DNA of 64,000 nt from Rufibacter sediminis (GCF_014269285.1 NZ_JACOAF010000031.1:1-64000); one strand, 5' to 3'. Positions 24,868 to 34,394 are shown, numbered from the stretch's first letter. Notes: generated by a model from the letters alone, not told the origin. Made by a program: numbers and translations.

Positions 24868-27288
24868 ATGGCCTCTTCTAAAATCGATTTCAACCGCCAC
24901 GTGTTGCCGCACCTGCTGGTGCTTCTGTTTTTCCTGCTGCTGGTAGTAGCGTATTTCTCGCCCATTTTCTTTGACGGCAAAACCCTCATGCAGCACGACG
25001 TGGTGCAGTTCCAGGGCGGCGCCAAAGAGATAGCCGATTTCCGGGAGAAAACCGGCGACGAAGCTCTCTGGACCAACTCCATGTTCAGCGGCATGCCCGC
25101 CTACCTCATCAGCGTGCAGTTCTCCGGAGATTTGTTCCAGTACGTGCACTCGCTTTTCACTGCCGGTTTGCCGCTGGTGGCTTCTAACATCTTCATCACG
25201 CTGGTGTGCGCCTATATCATGTTCCTCATCTTTGGCCTGCGGCCGATGTTGGCGGCCGTAGGAGCGGTGGCGTACGCGTTTGTGTCCTATAACTTCGCCA
25301 TTCTGGAAGCCGGGCACAACACCAAATCCTTGGCCATTGCCTACCTGCCGCTGGTGCTGGGCGGGCTCTGGTACGCGTACCGCAAGAACCTGTGGCTGGG
25401 AGCCGCGCTGTTCGCCTTCGGGTTGACCATGCACATCCGCATGAACCACTTGCAGATCACCTATTACCTGCTGTTCATCGTGCTCATCTTTGGCCTTGTG
25501 GAGCTGGTAACCTGGGCCAAGGAAGGCCGCGTGGCAGATTTCTTTAAACGGACTTTAATCCTGGCCATCGGGGCCGCGCTGGCCGCGGGCGTGAGTTTCG
25601 GACGTATCTACACCACCGCCGAGTACGGCAAATATTCCATCCGGGGCGCTTCTGAACTGACTCAGGGCAAAGACGCTTCGGAGATAGGGTCCGGCTTAGA
25701 CCGCGACTATGCCTTCCAGTGGAGCTACGGCGTGGGCGAGACCATGACCCTGCTGATCCCTAATTTCTACGGCGGGGCCTCACAGGGGCCATTGGAGAAA
25801 GACTCGGAGACCTACAAGCAGTTGGTGCAGGGCGGCGTACCCGAGTCACAGTTGCAGAACGCCACCATGCCGTTCTACTGGGGCGATCAGTCGTTTGTGG
25901 GTGGGCCGGTGTACATGGGCGCTATTATCTGCTTCCTGTTTGTGCTGGGCTTGCTGGTGACCCCGCGCCGCCTCTGGATCTGGCTCTTGAGCGCCACCAT
26001 CTTGTCTTTCTTCCTGAGCTGGGGAAAGAACTTTGAGGCGTTCAACTACTTCATGTTTGACTTCTTCCCGGGCTACAACAAGTTCAGGGCGGTGAGCATG
26101 GCGCTGGTGATTGCGCAGGTGACCATGGTGCTGCTGGCGGTGCTGGCTTTGTGCCGCGTGCTCCAGAACGAACCCGTTGAGAACCTCCAGAAGAAACTCT
26201 TCACTGCGCTGGGCATCACGGGCGGACTCTGCCTGCTGCTAGTGGTATTCAGCGGAACCTTTGATTACGTAGGAGCGGTAGACGAGCAGTTGGCCCAATA
26301 CCAGTATCCGCTGGAGGCCATCCGGGCCGATAGAGCGTCTATGCTGCGGGGCGATGCCCTGCGTTCGCTTATCTTCATTGTGCTGGCCGCCGGTACCCTG
26401 TATCTCTACATCAACCGGAAAGTGACCTCGTTCATGGCTATCGCCGTGATTGGCTTGTTGATTTTGGTGGACCTCTGGACCGTAGACAAGCGTTACCTCA
26501 ACAACGACGATTTCCAGAAAGACTACAGCCGTACGTACTTCCAGCCCACGCCCGCTGACTTAGCCATTCTGCAAGACAAGCAACTGAGCTTCCGAGTGTA
26601 CAACGTGCCCAATCCCTTCGGCGATGCCCGTACTTCCTACTTCCATAAATCCATTGGCGGGTACCACGGGGCCAAGCTGCGCCGCTACCAGGATGTCATT
26701 GAGCAGCACATCGCGCAGGGCAACATCCAGGTGCTGAACATGCTTAACACCAAGTACGCCATCACGGGTCAGGCCGAACAACCGGTGCAGTTGATTCCGG
26801 GGTATCTGGGCAACGCCTGGTACGTAGACGAGATCAGGGCGGTGAACTCCCCAGACGAGGAACTGGCCGCGCTCAAAGGCATTGACGCGAAGCACGAGGC
26901 CATTGTTGACGTTTCCAAGTTCCCGGACATCAAGCCGCAGACGTACCGCACCGCGGGTTCCATCATCACCCTGGTGGAGTATCAGCCGAATTACCTGAAA
27001 TACGTGGCCAACGCGGCCCAGCCGGGTCCGGTGGTTTTCTCCGAGATTTACTACAAAGACGGCTGGCAAGCCTACATTGATGGCAAACCGGTAGACCATT
27101 TCCGGGTAAACTACATCCTGCGCGCCATGAACATGCCCGCCGGTAACCATTCCGTGGAGTTCAAGTTTGAACCGAAGGAGTACAGCCTGGGCAACACCGT
27201 TGCGCTGGTTTCCTCCCTGCTCTTGATGGCTGGTTTGGTGGGTGCCGTGGTGTACGGTTTCCGCCGGAACAGACCGGCGGCGGTTTAA
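24868..27288 (+). CDS. YfhO family polytopic membrane protein
   Basis: Large membrane protein of the YfhO family (GT-C-like fold; some Gram-positive members decorate teichoic acids with sugars, while the Bacteroidota members are not characterised). About twelve or more hydrophobic helices run through the first 550 residues, and a C-terminal soluble domain contains YQPNYLKYVANA and SEIYYKDGWQAYIDGK, a typical YfhO ending, followed by one last helix. Chosen start is ATG at 24868 (MASSKIDFNRH); a TTG at 24853 would begin inside the preceding terminator tail. 806 residues. Confidence 0.9.
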   Translation: MASSKIDFNRHVLPHLLVLLFFLLLVVAYFSPIFFDGKTLMQHDVVQFQGGAKEIADFREKTGDEALWTNSMFSGMPAYLISVQFSGDLFQYVHSLFTAGLPLVASNIFITLVCAYIMFLIFGLRPMLAAVGAVAYAFVSYNFAILEAGHNTKSLAIAYLPLVLGGLWYAYRKNLWLGAALFAFGLTMHIRMNHLQITYYLLFIVLIFGLVELVTWAKEGRVADFFKRTLILAIGAALAAGVSFGRIYTTAEYGKYSIRGASELTQGKDASEIGSGLDRDYAFQWSYGVGETMTLLIPNFYGGASQGPLEKDSETYKQLVQGGVPESQLQNATMPFYWGDQSFVGGPVYMGAIICFLFVLGLLVTPRRLWIWLLSATILSFFLSWGKNFEAFNYFMFDFFPGYNKFRAVSMALVIAQVTMVLLAVLALCRVLQNEPVENLQKKLFTALGITGGLCLLLVVFSGTFDYVGAVDEQLAQYQYPLEAIRADRASMLRGDALRSLIFIVLAAGTLYLYINRKVTSFMAIAVIGLLILVDLWTVDKRYLNNDDFQKDYSRTYFQPTPADLAILQDKQLSFRVYNVPNPFGDARTSYFHKSIGGYHGAKLRRYQDVIEQHIAQGNIQVLNMLNTKYAITGQAEQPVQLIPGYLGNAWYVDEIRAVNSPDEELAALKGIDAKHEAIVDVSKFPDIKPQTYRTAGSIITLVEYQPNYLKYVANAAQPGPVVFSEIYYKDGWQAYIDGKPVDHFRVNYILRAMNMPAGNHSVEFKFEPKEYSLGNTVALVSSLLLMAGLVGAVVYGFRRNRPAAV

Positions 27289-27303
27289 TTCGTCCTCTTT
27301 CGG

Positions 27304-27364
27304 GAAGCTGCCGTTTTGAGGCTGTTTTAACAGAAACAGCCTCAAAACGGCAGCTTCTTTTTTT
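27304..27364 (+). terminator. 24-bp perfect palindrome (family A core) with T tract
   Basis: Positions 27304-27327 and 27334-27357 are exact reverse complements (core CCGTTTTGAGGCTGTTT), loop TAACAG, followed by seven T. This is the most perfect family A copy and also a strong intrinsic terminator after yfhO. Confidence 0.88.
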
Positions 27365-27409
27365 GCCCTCGGCTATATTGCTCTGGCCCAGCCAGCCGTT
27401 ATAAAGCCT

Positions 27410-28213
27410 ATGCAGAAATCAACCTTCTATATCGCGCAGATGGATTGCGCCGCTGAGGAGCAGATGGTCAGGATGAAGCTACAGGGGCAGCCATCGGTGA
27501 ACCGGCTGGCCTTTGACCTGGCGGCCCGGCAAGTAGACATCTGGCATAGCGGGGAGGTGCGGCCCATCTCCGCCACGCTGTCTACCCTGGGGCTGGGGGC
27601 CCGGCTGCTCAACACCGAATACTCAGACAAAGCAGAAAGAACGCCATCGGCCTCGGCCGGAGACGAACGCAAACTCCTGCTGCTGGTGCTGGGCATCAAC
27701 GCGGCTTTCTTCCTGCTGGAAATCACGGCGGGTTTTCTGGCCAACTCCATGGGATTAATTGCGGATTCGCTGGACATGCTCGCCGATGCCCTGGTGTATG
27801 GCCTCAGTCTATGGGCCGTGGGCAGCACGTTGGCGCGCCAGAAGAACATTGCCAAAATGAGCGGCTACCTGCAGTTGGGCTTGGCTGTGCTGGGCTTCGC
27901 CGAAGTGGTGCGCCGGTTCCTGAGCTCTGAGACCCTCCCCGATTTCTGGACCATGGTGGGCGTTTCTGCTTTTGCCCTGATCGGGAATTCTGTTTCTTTG
28001 TACCTGCTGCAGAAATCGCAAAGCAAAGGAGCCCACATGAAAGCCAGCATGATCTTCACCTCCAACGATGTCATCGCCAACCTGGGCGTCATCATGGCCG
28101 GGGGGCTGGTCTATTTCACCCAGTCGCCCATGCCTGATCTGGTGATTGGGGTTCTGGTGTTCCTGCTGGTCATCCGCGGCGCCTTCCGGATTCTGAGTCT
28201 GGCGAAATCTTAG
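27410..28213 (+). CDS. Cation diffusion facilitator family transporter with N-terminal HMA-like domain
   Basis: Inner-membrane divalent-metal exporter of the CDF type. Helices start near residue 85 (LLLLVLGINAAFFLLEITAG). Metal-site residues are Asp pairs in DSLDMLAD (helix 2) and SNDVIAN (helix 5). Unusually, the first 65 residues look like a heavy-metal-associated (HMA) domain with IAQMDCAAEEQMVR, the MDC-x-x-E-E variant found on P-type ATPases, with one Cys in place of CxxC. The C-terminal cytoplasmic domain of typical CDFs is absent, since the protein ends right after the last helix. 267 residues. Confidence 0.85.
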   Translation: MQKSTFYIAQMDCAAEEQMVRMKLQGQPSVNRLAFDLAARQVDIWHSGEVRPISATLSTLGLGARLLNTEYSDKAERTPSASAGDERKLLLLVLGINAAFFLLEITAGFLANSMGLIADSLDMLADALVYGLSLWAVGSTLARQKNIAKMSGYLQLGLAVLGFAEVVRRFLSSETLPDFWTMVGVSAFALIGNSVSLYLLQKSQSKGAHMKASMIFTSNDVIANLGVIMAGGLVYFTQSPMPDLVIGVLVFLLVIRGAFRILSLAKS

Positions 28214-28221
28214 TTCTACCC

Positions 28222-29139
28222 GTGCCCGAAGTATCTCCCTTGCAAATCCTCCAAGACCCGCTGCTCACCCAAAAAGGCGTTGAGGTGGCAGTGCTGCGCG
28301 AGGATCTGCTGCACCCTGGCATTCCGGGCAACAAGTGGCGCAAACTCCACTACAACCTGCAGGCCGCCCGGGCGCAAGGAGCCGAGACGCTGGTGACCTT
28401 CGGCGGCGCTTTCTCGAACCACATTGCGGCCGTGGCGGTGGCCGGCAAAGAGTTCGGCTTCGCCACCATCGGCTACATCCGGGGCGAGGAAACGCGGCCT
28501 TTGAACCCCACTTTGCAGTTTGCTACAGACTGCGGCATGCACCTCCGCTATCTTTCCCGCGCTGAGTACCGCCTCCGCGCGGAGGCCCGGTTTCACGCCG
28601 AAATCCTGAAAACAGCCCCAAAACCCTACTTACTACCCGAGGGCGGAACCAACCTGCTAGCCGTGAAAGGCTGCACGGAGATTGTGACTGGAATCCAAGA
28701 GCCGTGGGATGTGCTCTGCGTCGCCGCCGGCACCGGCGGAACCCTGGCCGGAATAGTAGCCGGCGCAGCTGGAAAAGGCAAGATCATCGGTTTTCCGGCC
28801 CTGAAAGGAGGGGAGTTCCTGGCGAAGGAGGTAACAGAGCTCGTGCAGGCTTACACCGGACAGACCTACACCAACTGGGAACTGCAAACCGGCTACCACT
28901 TCGGCGGGTACGCCAAACACACTCCGGAATTGCTCACGTTTATCCGGCAGTTTTACCAAAAGCACGCTATTCTGCTGGACCCGGTATACACCGGCAAAAT
29001 GCTCCATGGCGTGTTTGACCTCATCCGGCAAGACTACTTTCCGGTTGGCACTAAAGTAGTGGCGGTGCATACGGGAGGGCAGCAAGGCTGGGCCGGGTAC
29101 GCGCAGCGGTATGGGTTGACCCTCGACTTTCTCATTTAG
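28222..29139 (+). CDS. ACC deaminase/D-cysteine desulfhydrase family PLP enzyme
   Basis: Fold-type II pyridoxal-phosphate enzyme of the 1-aminocyclopropane-1-carboxylate deaminase/D-cysteine desulfhydrase group; the sequence does not separate the two activities. The PLP lysine sits in PGNKWRKLHYNL, followed by TFGGAFSNHIAAVA, and the phosphate-binding loop is AAGTGGTLAGI. GTG at 28222 is the apparent start, eight bases after the stop of the preceding gene, implying coupling. 305 residues, slightly short of the usual 320-340. It converges with the next minus-strand gene and overlaps its stop by a few bases. Confidence 0.88.
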   Translation: MPEVSPLQILQDPLLTQKGVEVAVLREDLLHPGIPGNKWRKLHYNLQAARAQGAETLVTFGGAFSNHIAAVAVAGKEFGFATIGYIRGEETRPLNPTLQFATDCGMHLRYLSRAEYRLRAEARFHAEILKTAPKPYLLPEGGTNLLAVKGCTEIVTGIQEPWDVLCVAAGTGGTLAGIVAGAAGKGKIIGFPALKGGEFLAKEVTELVQAYTGQTYTNWELQTGYHFGGYAKHTPELLTFIRQFYQKHAILLDPVYTGKMLHGVFDLIRQDYFPVGTKVVAVHTGGQQGWAGYAQRYGLTLDFLI

Positions 29140-30346
29140 TTTCTCTGTGTATCTACTCTGTCCCAAACCGGGAACCGTGCTTGTAGTGCTTCTTTTAATC
29201 CTAAAGCCCCCAATATAAAGAGGAAGGGAAGGATAGGAGCCGTAAACCGGCAATCCCAGTCTTCAACAGTAAACATGATCATCAGGGTTTGTAGCCCGAT
29301 AATGGAAAAAAGGGTGAAAACGATGGGTTGTAACTTGCAGTTCCTGAGGGTTTGGTAGGCCAAAAGATAGCAAGGGTACACCGTTAAAAGAATGAACAGG
29401 TTATGCGCTTTGGAAAAATGCGGTTTTGCAAAAGCAATGAACACGGCACCTTTTACTAGCGCCAGTTTTAGGAAGAAGACGGAATTATACCAGAAAAAGA
29501 GAAGCAGTTTCTGTAGAGCAGGAGCATCTGGGGGAGGCATCTGGAGGTTGTCGGGCGGTAAGATCCGGTAGATGGAAGAGCCGGCTGGGGTAAGGCTTGA
29601 GAAGGCGGTGCCGTAAATTATTTCTCCGCGCGCATACGCTTCAACGAGGGTGAAAGGCCTAGTAGTTGATTGATGAGTGCCAAAAGTAGGACAAAGCTAG
29701 CCCCAGCCGCATACCACATCTTCCGGCGGGTGCTTGCAGGCATCTTGGGATAGTAAAGCTGGAAGAAGTAAAGAAGAGCCGCGGCAATCATGATAAAGCC
29801 ATTCGGCCTGATCATGGAAGTAAAGAGCCAAAGTGGGAGTGACAATAGCTGCAGGATGCGGTTCTTGCACAGGATGAGGACCGCGAAACAAAAGACCATA
29901 GCACTGGTGAAAACCGATTCCGTGAGGACATAGTAGTTCCATTGCTGAATATCCTGACACGTGGCCACTAACAGCGCCGCAACAAAGGCACATAAGTGGC
30001 TGTTGGTTAAAGTTTCTACAATCCTTTGGATCAGCACCAAGGCCACCAGGGAAAGCACCGCTTGGAAGGCTACCAGGTAAAAAAGAGGAGCATTGGCTTT
30101 TAGGAAGACCGCCAGAATGGAAGTGTAACCCGCGTAGCGGATGTCCTGCCCCATACCGAAATGGAAATCAGTGGCGATGTCTCTTGCATAAGGCAGAAAC
30201 CGGAATGCGGCATCAGCCGTGACCTTGACACCTAGTTTACAATAGAGGAAATACTGGAGAATTCCCCAAGCCAATACCGGGATTAGCCTCAGATAAGTGG
30301 GCCTCAGTGAGGAAGCTGTGTAGGTGAAGAAAGGTCTATCTGGCAA
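29136..30346 (-). pseudogene. Frameshifted paralogue of the upstream polytopic membrane protein
   Basis: Two frames together reproduce the neighbouring 377-residue protein. The first (30346-29618) gives residues resembling its N-terminal 215 (YYVLTESVFTSAMVF, MIRPNGFIMI) and hits a stop at 29618. The second continues from about 29640 with YARGEIIYG, matching PYERGDLIYG of the paralogue, through FTVEDWDCRFTAP to 29136. A one-base slip near 29637-29650 explains it; whether it is a true mutation or a sequence error cannot be decided here. Start is TTG at 30346, inside the end of the upstream gene. The intact form would be a multi-helix GT-C-like membrane protein of about 400 residues. Confidence 0.8.
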
Positions 30347-31469
30347 GGTTGGGCAGCTTTGGTGAAGGTGAAAGCCTGGAACTGATACCTGCGCCCGCTA
30401 AAAGAAGAAAACAAGGTAAAGCCGGATACAACCAGCGTCCGTCCCAATCTTCAATGGTAAGCATGGTGATGCCTACCTGCAGTAGAACCGGAGTTAACAG
30501 CAGCGCCTTATTTGAGGCAGAAAGCTGTCCGCGTTTCCATCCTATCCAAGCGAACGCATAGATGGGGAGAAGATATGCCAGAATGGCTAGGTTATGGGCA
30601 AGCGAGTAAAAGGGTTTGACGTGAATCAAGAAGAAGAGGCCTTTCAACAGGGCCATTGCTAAGAAGTAAATGGGATTCACCCAAATAAACCAAAGAACCT
30701 GCCCTAAAGGAGTAAGAGAAGAAGAGGGAATCTGGGGTTGGTGAAAATCGGTGAGAACAAATTCAAAATAACCATAGATCAGATCCCCCCTTTCATAGGG
30801 AATCATCAAGGTGAAAGCCTTCAGCATGAATTTGTCCAGGGCCAAATACAACCCCAGGAGCAACAGCATGGTGGTTAGGCCTATGGCCCACTTGTTGAAT
30901 TTGGAAAAAGGTTTGTATAGAACGACAAAGTAAGCAGTCAAGGCTAGTAGGATGATAAAACCATTAGGGCGAGCCAAAGTAGTCCAGCTGATTGCCAGAA
31001 CAAACCCTATCCAGAGAAGGCGGGTCTTGGGCAACAGTGCCAGGGAAAGCGTAATGGTCAAAAGGCTGGTGAACAAAGAGTCTGTGAGAATGTAGCAGTT
31101 CCAGGCCTGTAAATCTGGGTTGAAGGCGAAGAGGGAAACGGTAAGCAAGGCCAGTCCTTCTTTACCGGTGATTTGCTTAGCAGCTTTGTAAAGAGCAATT
31201 GCCGCTACCCCAGATACGGCCATTTGTGCCCAGACCACATAGCTGAGGGCCAGCCCAGCTTTGAAGAAAGGGAAAAGAAGGAGCGGATAACCCAGGTAGC
31301 GCCAGACTTGTGGGTACGTGACGGGCTGGTCCGCCAGAATTTCACTGGTGAAAAGGATGAACCGATGACTGTCATACACTATCCTCACGCCATGGTGCTG
31401 ATACAGCATCATCTGCAGCAACAGCCAACCAAGTACGAGCAGCGCCTTCACGCCTGTTGATTTGTTCAT
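30336..31469 (-). CDS. Polytopic membrane protein, GT-C glycosyltransferase-like
   Basis: A 377-residue protein with about ten membrane helices. The first periplasmic loop holds RIVYDSHRFI with an acidic residue, and ARPNGFIILLAL lies in a middle helix; both are typical of ArnT/PMT-like GT-C glycosyltransferases and related unassigned families, but no family can be named with certainty. ATG at 31469. The last 11 bp overlap the start of the frameshifted paralogue, indicating tandem duplication with translational coupling. AT content is somewhat above that of the flanking genes. Confidence 0.75.
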   Translation of the reverse strand: MNKSTGVKALLVLGWLLLQMMLYQHHGVRIVYDSHRFILFTSEILADQPVTYPQVWRYLGYPLLLFPFFKAGLALSYVVWAQMAVSGVAAIALYKAAKQITGKEGLALLTVSLFAFNPDLQAWNCYILTDSLFTSLLTITLSLALLPKTRLLWIGFVLAISWTTLARPNGFIILLALTAYFVVLYKPFSKFNKWAIGLTTMLLLLGLYLALDKFMLKAFTLMIPYERGDLIYGYFEFVLTDFHQPQIPSSSLTPLGQVLWFIWVNPIYFLAMALLKGLFFLIHVKPFYSLAHNLAILAYLLPIYAFAWIGWKRGQLSASNKALLLTPVLLQVGITMLTIEDWDGRWLYPALPCFLLLAGAGISSRLSPSPKLPNLAR

Positions 31470-31528
31470 GGAAAAATCCTCTGAAAGATTCCAAAGATAC
31501 AGATTCTATAGGAAGGCACGAAAGTCAC

Positions 31529-31565
31529 GTTTTCAATCCGGATTTCTGAAAACAGGTCAAAACTG
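31529..31565. repeat. Family A intergenic hairpin repeat
   Basis: CGTTTTCAATCCGGATTTCTGAAAACAGGTCAAAACTGG-type unit in the divergent gap between the membrane-protein pair and the DUF4230 gene; outer GTTTT/AAAAC and centre are kept. Confidence 0.6.
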
Positions 31566-31623
31566 GCGAGAATAACTTTCGGTGCGGTTTTCGCATATAA
31601 AGGGCTAGAACTACCTTTACTAC

Positions 31624-32262
31624 ATGCGACTCCTCTATATTCTTCGTAAGCTCGTTCCGTGGCTCCTGGTTTTGATTTTGGCGGGTTTGGCCTGGCGCTT
31701 CCTGCTGGCGCCGGTGCGTAATTTCCTCAATCCGGAGAAAGAACCGGCGGTGGAAGTGACACACAACACCATTCTCACCAAGATCGAGGAAATGGGCAAG
31801 CTGGAGCTGGTGCGCTTCAACTTCAAAGACGTGGTGGAGTACAAAAAAGAAGTCTCCAAGTTTCTACCTGATTCCAAAGTGGCGCTGATTGTGGGCGGAG
31901 AGGCCGTGGGCTGCATTGACCTGCAGAAGTTGCAGGCAACCGATGTGCAATTCATCGGCGACTCCGTGCTGCACGTGAGCTTGCCTGCTCCCGAGATTTG
32001 TTACTACCGCATAGACCACACGCAATCCAAGGTTTTCAGCAAGGAGAACACGTATTTCCGGGATGCTGATCTAGTAGACGAGGGCTACAAATACGCCGAG
32101 GAAAATGTGAAGCAGGCAGCCTTGAACAGCGGCATTCTCCAGCAAACCTCCGTGAATGCGGAGAAAATCCTGAAGCCCATGCTGGAGAACATGACCGGCC
32201 GCAAAGTGTACCTCATGCCGCGCCAGATCATCGCGCCTCCGCCGGTGCCAAAGAAACGCTGA
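31624..32262 (+). CDS. DUF4230 domain-containing membrane-anchored protein
   Basis: A 212-residue protein with one N-terminal helix (LVPWLLVLILAGLAWRFLL) and a periplasmic or extracytoplasmic DUF4230 domain (THNTILTKIEEMGKLELVRFN, VALIVGGEAVGCIDLQKL, LHVSLPAPEI). Function unknown; the family is common in Bacteroidota and Firmicutes. ATG at 31624, with a TACCTTTA box only a few bases upstream (31613-31620), which would give a nearly leaderless transcript. No partner gene is evident. Confidence 0.85.
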   Translation: MRLLYILRKLVPWLLVLILAGLAWRFLLAPVRNFLNPEKEPAVEVTHNTILTKIEEMGKLELVRFNFKDVVEYKKEVSKFLPDSKVALIVGGEAVGCIDLQKLQATDVQFIGDSVLHVSLPAPEICYYRIDHTQSKVFSKENTYFRDADLVDEGYKYAEENVKQAALNSGILQQTSVNAEKILKPMLENMTGRKVYLMPRQIIAPPPVPKKR

Positions 32263-32269
32263 TTCTCTG

Positions 32270-32712
32270 TAGATGTGAAAATTTGTAGATGTGCGGATGA
32301 GCGAGTGTGCTAGTGCGTACTCGTGGAGGTAGACAGGGATAATAAAGCTGATTAAAGCCTGCGATGGCGCGGAAGTTAGTTCCAGAACTTGCCAAACCAT
32401 AAAGTCACGGAAGTAAATCCACGCCATATTGAAAGAGGAAAAACATGTAGAAACAGCGGGAGGAAAGCGATGATTCCTAGCGAGTCTGGAGACTCGCTGC
32501 ATCCTAAGTCACGAGACTGGAGTCTCGCGCCAGAAATGTTTAGGTAGTTTTGAGGTTCTTTTTAGAAAACAGCCCCAAAGCCCCTTTCACAACATAGCCG
32601 CTTCTTCAAATTCCCAATTTAGAGAAATAGCACATCAGCACATTAGGAAATAGCACATTCCCAAATCTTCACATCTCCAAATTTCCACATCTTCACATCT
32701 GCCCATCTACAA
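32270..32712. repeat. Composite repeat cluster between DUF4230 and recX (families F, D, C, A)
   Basis: No gene lies in 32263-32706. The ends carry mirrored simple repeats: GTAGATGTGAAAATTTGTAG near 32270-32295 and CACATCT words near 32660-32711 (family F). Between them are a family D copy at 32364-32427 (GATGGCGCGGAAGTTA... with ...GTAAATCCACGCCAT), family C palindromes AGCGAGTCT-GG-AGACTCGCT (32479-32498) and CGAGACT-GG-AGTCTCG (32512-32527), and a family A copy (32548-32582). Confidence 0.6.
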
Positions 32713-33189
32713 ACCCAGTTCCCGCCAGGCATCCTGGATGAGGTCCAGTTCATAGCCTTTGCTTTGCAGGAAGTACTGGATTTTCTGGCGGCGGGCCAGG
32801 GGGTTGCGTTCGCCTTCGGTAGCGTTTTTCTTTTCCAGCAGGTGCAGCAGGTTCTCCCAGTAGACATCGGGATCAATCTCTTGCATTCCCTTCCGGATGC
32901 AGTACTCCGAGAGGCCTTTGGCTTTGAGGCCCAGCTGAATTTTGCGGCGGCCCCAGCGCTTGAGGCCGTACTTGCCCCGCACGAAGGCTTGGGCATAGCG
33001 TTCCTCGTCCAGCAGTTTTTCCTGCGTGAGCAGAATCACCAGGTCATCGGCTTCTTCCAGGTCCAGGCCGTAGTCCAGCAGTTTGGCGCGTACCTCATTC
33101 TGGGTGCGCTCCTGGTAGGCGCAGTACGCGGCAATCTTTGGCAGGGCCTCCTTCTTGGTGTAGACTCTCTTTTTCTTTGGCTGGAACAC
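32707..33189 (-). CDS. recX: Regulatory protein RecX
   Basis: Modulator of RecA; in known systems RecX binds RecA filaments and blocks strand exchange and LexA cleavage. Family features: YCAYQERTQNEVRAKLLDYGL (first three-helix repeat), LLDEERYAQAFVRGKYGLKRWG (the RecX signature) and two further three-helix repeats. At 160 residues the length is normal. GTG at 33189 (Met-Phe-Gln-Pro-Lys) is the likely start. It is alone, not next to recA. Confidence 0.92.
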   Translation of the reverse strand: MFQPKKKRVYTKKEALPKIAAYCAYQERTQNEVRAKLLDYGLDLEEADDLVILLTQEKLLDEERYAQAFVRGKYGLKRWGRRKIQLGLKAKGLSEYCIRKGMQEIDPDVYWENLLHLLEKKNATEGERNPLARRQKIQYFLQSKGYELDLIQDAWRELGL

Positions 33190-33356
33190 GGATTTCTGGA
33201 TTAAGTGAATTGCCGATGCAGGTCTCTTCTATAAACCAAAATACGCAAAAACAGTTTGCTCTGAGGGGCTGTCTGGGCGGGAAATCTGGCGGCAGGTGCG
33301 CTTGCTAACCTAAAAAGCCCGACCTTTGCGGCCTCATTTCTTATCCGCTTCCCGCC

Positions 33357-34220
33357 ATGACCAAAGGGGTTCAGTTCATGCTGCTTTCCACGTTCTTTTT
33401 CGCGCTGATGAACGTGTGCGTCAAGTTTCTGTCGCATCTGCCGCCCATGGAAGTGGTGCTGTTCCGGTCTATCATCTCGCTGCTGTTAAGTTATGGCATG
33501 ATCCGGCAGGCGAACGTCTCGCCGTGGGGCAACCGCAAACCTATTCTGGTGATGCGCGGCCTGGCCGGTGGCTTTTCGCTGCTCATGTTCTATACCACGC
33601 TGCAGAACATTCCGCTGGCGGGAGCAGTGACTATCCAGTACCTAGCGCCCATCTTTACGGCTTTGCTGGGCGTGTTCATTGCCAAAGAGAAAGTGGCGCC
33701 GTGGCAGTGGGTGTTTTTCCTGGTGTCGTTCTCGGGCGTGCTGGTGATTGAGGGCGTAGACACGCGCATCTCGCTGTATTACCTGCTCATTGGCATTGGC
33801 AGTGCGTTTCTCTCGGGTGTGGCGTATAATTCCGTCCGGAAGCTGAGCGAGACCGAGCATCCGCTGGTGATTGTCTTTTACTTTCCACTGGTCTCGCTGC
33901 CGCTTTCCCTTGTCTTCTGCTTCTTTGATTGGGTACCGCTGCGCGGAAATGACTGGCTGTGGCTGGGCCTGACCGGTATTCTCACGCAGTTGGGCCAGTA
34001 CTTCATGACGCGGTCGTACCAGGTAGAGAAACTGGCGCGGGTGGCCAGCCTCAACTACATTGGTATTCTGTACGCGCTGGGGCTGGGGTTTGTGTTCTTC
34101 GGGGAGACGTTTCACCTGTATTCGTATCTGGGCATCGCGTTGGTGCTCCTGGGCGTGGTGCTGAACATGCAGTATAGCAGGAAGTTGCGGAAACAAGAGG
34201 CGGCTCAAGCAACCTCCTGA
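33357..34220 (+). CDS. DMT-superfamily (EamA) transporter
   Basis: Ten-helix drug/metabolite-type permease with two EamA repeats: the first begins MLLSTFFFALMNVCVKFLSHLPPMEVVLFRSII, the second near LLIGIGSAFLSGVAYNSV. The glycine-rich TIQYLAPIFTALLGVFIAKEK is the typical end of repeat 1, and FFGETFHLYSYLGIALVLLGVV of repeat 2. 287 residues. The substrate cannot be predicted. GACCTTTG at about 33322-33329 resembles a -7 box. Confidence 0.9.
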   Translation: MTKGVQFMLLSTFFFALMNVCVKFLSHLPPMEVVLFRSIISLLLSYGMIRQANVSPWGNRKPILVMRGLAGGFSLLMFYTTLQNIPLAGAVTIQYLAPIFTALLGVFIAKEKVAPWQWVFFLVSFSGVLVIEGVDTRISLYYLLIGIGSAFLSGVAYNSVRKLSETEHPLVIVFYFPLVSLPLSLVFCFFDWVPLRGNDWLWLGLTGILTQLGQYFMTRSYQVEKLARVASLNYIGILYALGLGFVFFGETFHLYSYLGIALVLLGVVLNMQYSRKLRKQEAAQATS

Positions 34221-34260
34221 CCGTTTTAGGCATCTTTTCTGTGAAACCGGCCCAAAACGG
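34221..34260. repeat. Family A intergenic hairpin repeat
   Basis: CCGTTTTAGG at 34221-34230 pairs with CCCAAAACGG at 34251-34260; starts immediately after the transporter stop codon. Confidence 0.75.
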
Positions 34261-34394
34261 CCAATGGCTTTTGCATCCTTCCACATCTTCTCCTTACCTT
34301 TAAAAGACTTGGGCTGCTGCCGGAAAGGGTGGCATCAGGTTTAAATATAAAGTTTTTTGAATATGTGTAAGTGCTAACGGAAGCCTGTTTCGTT

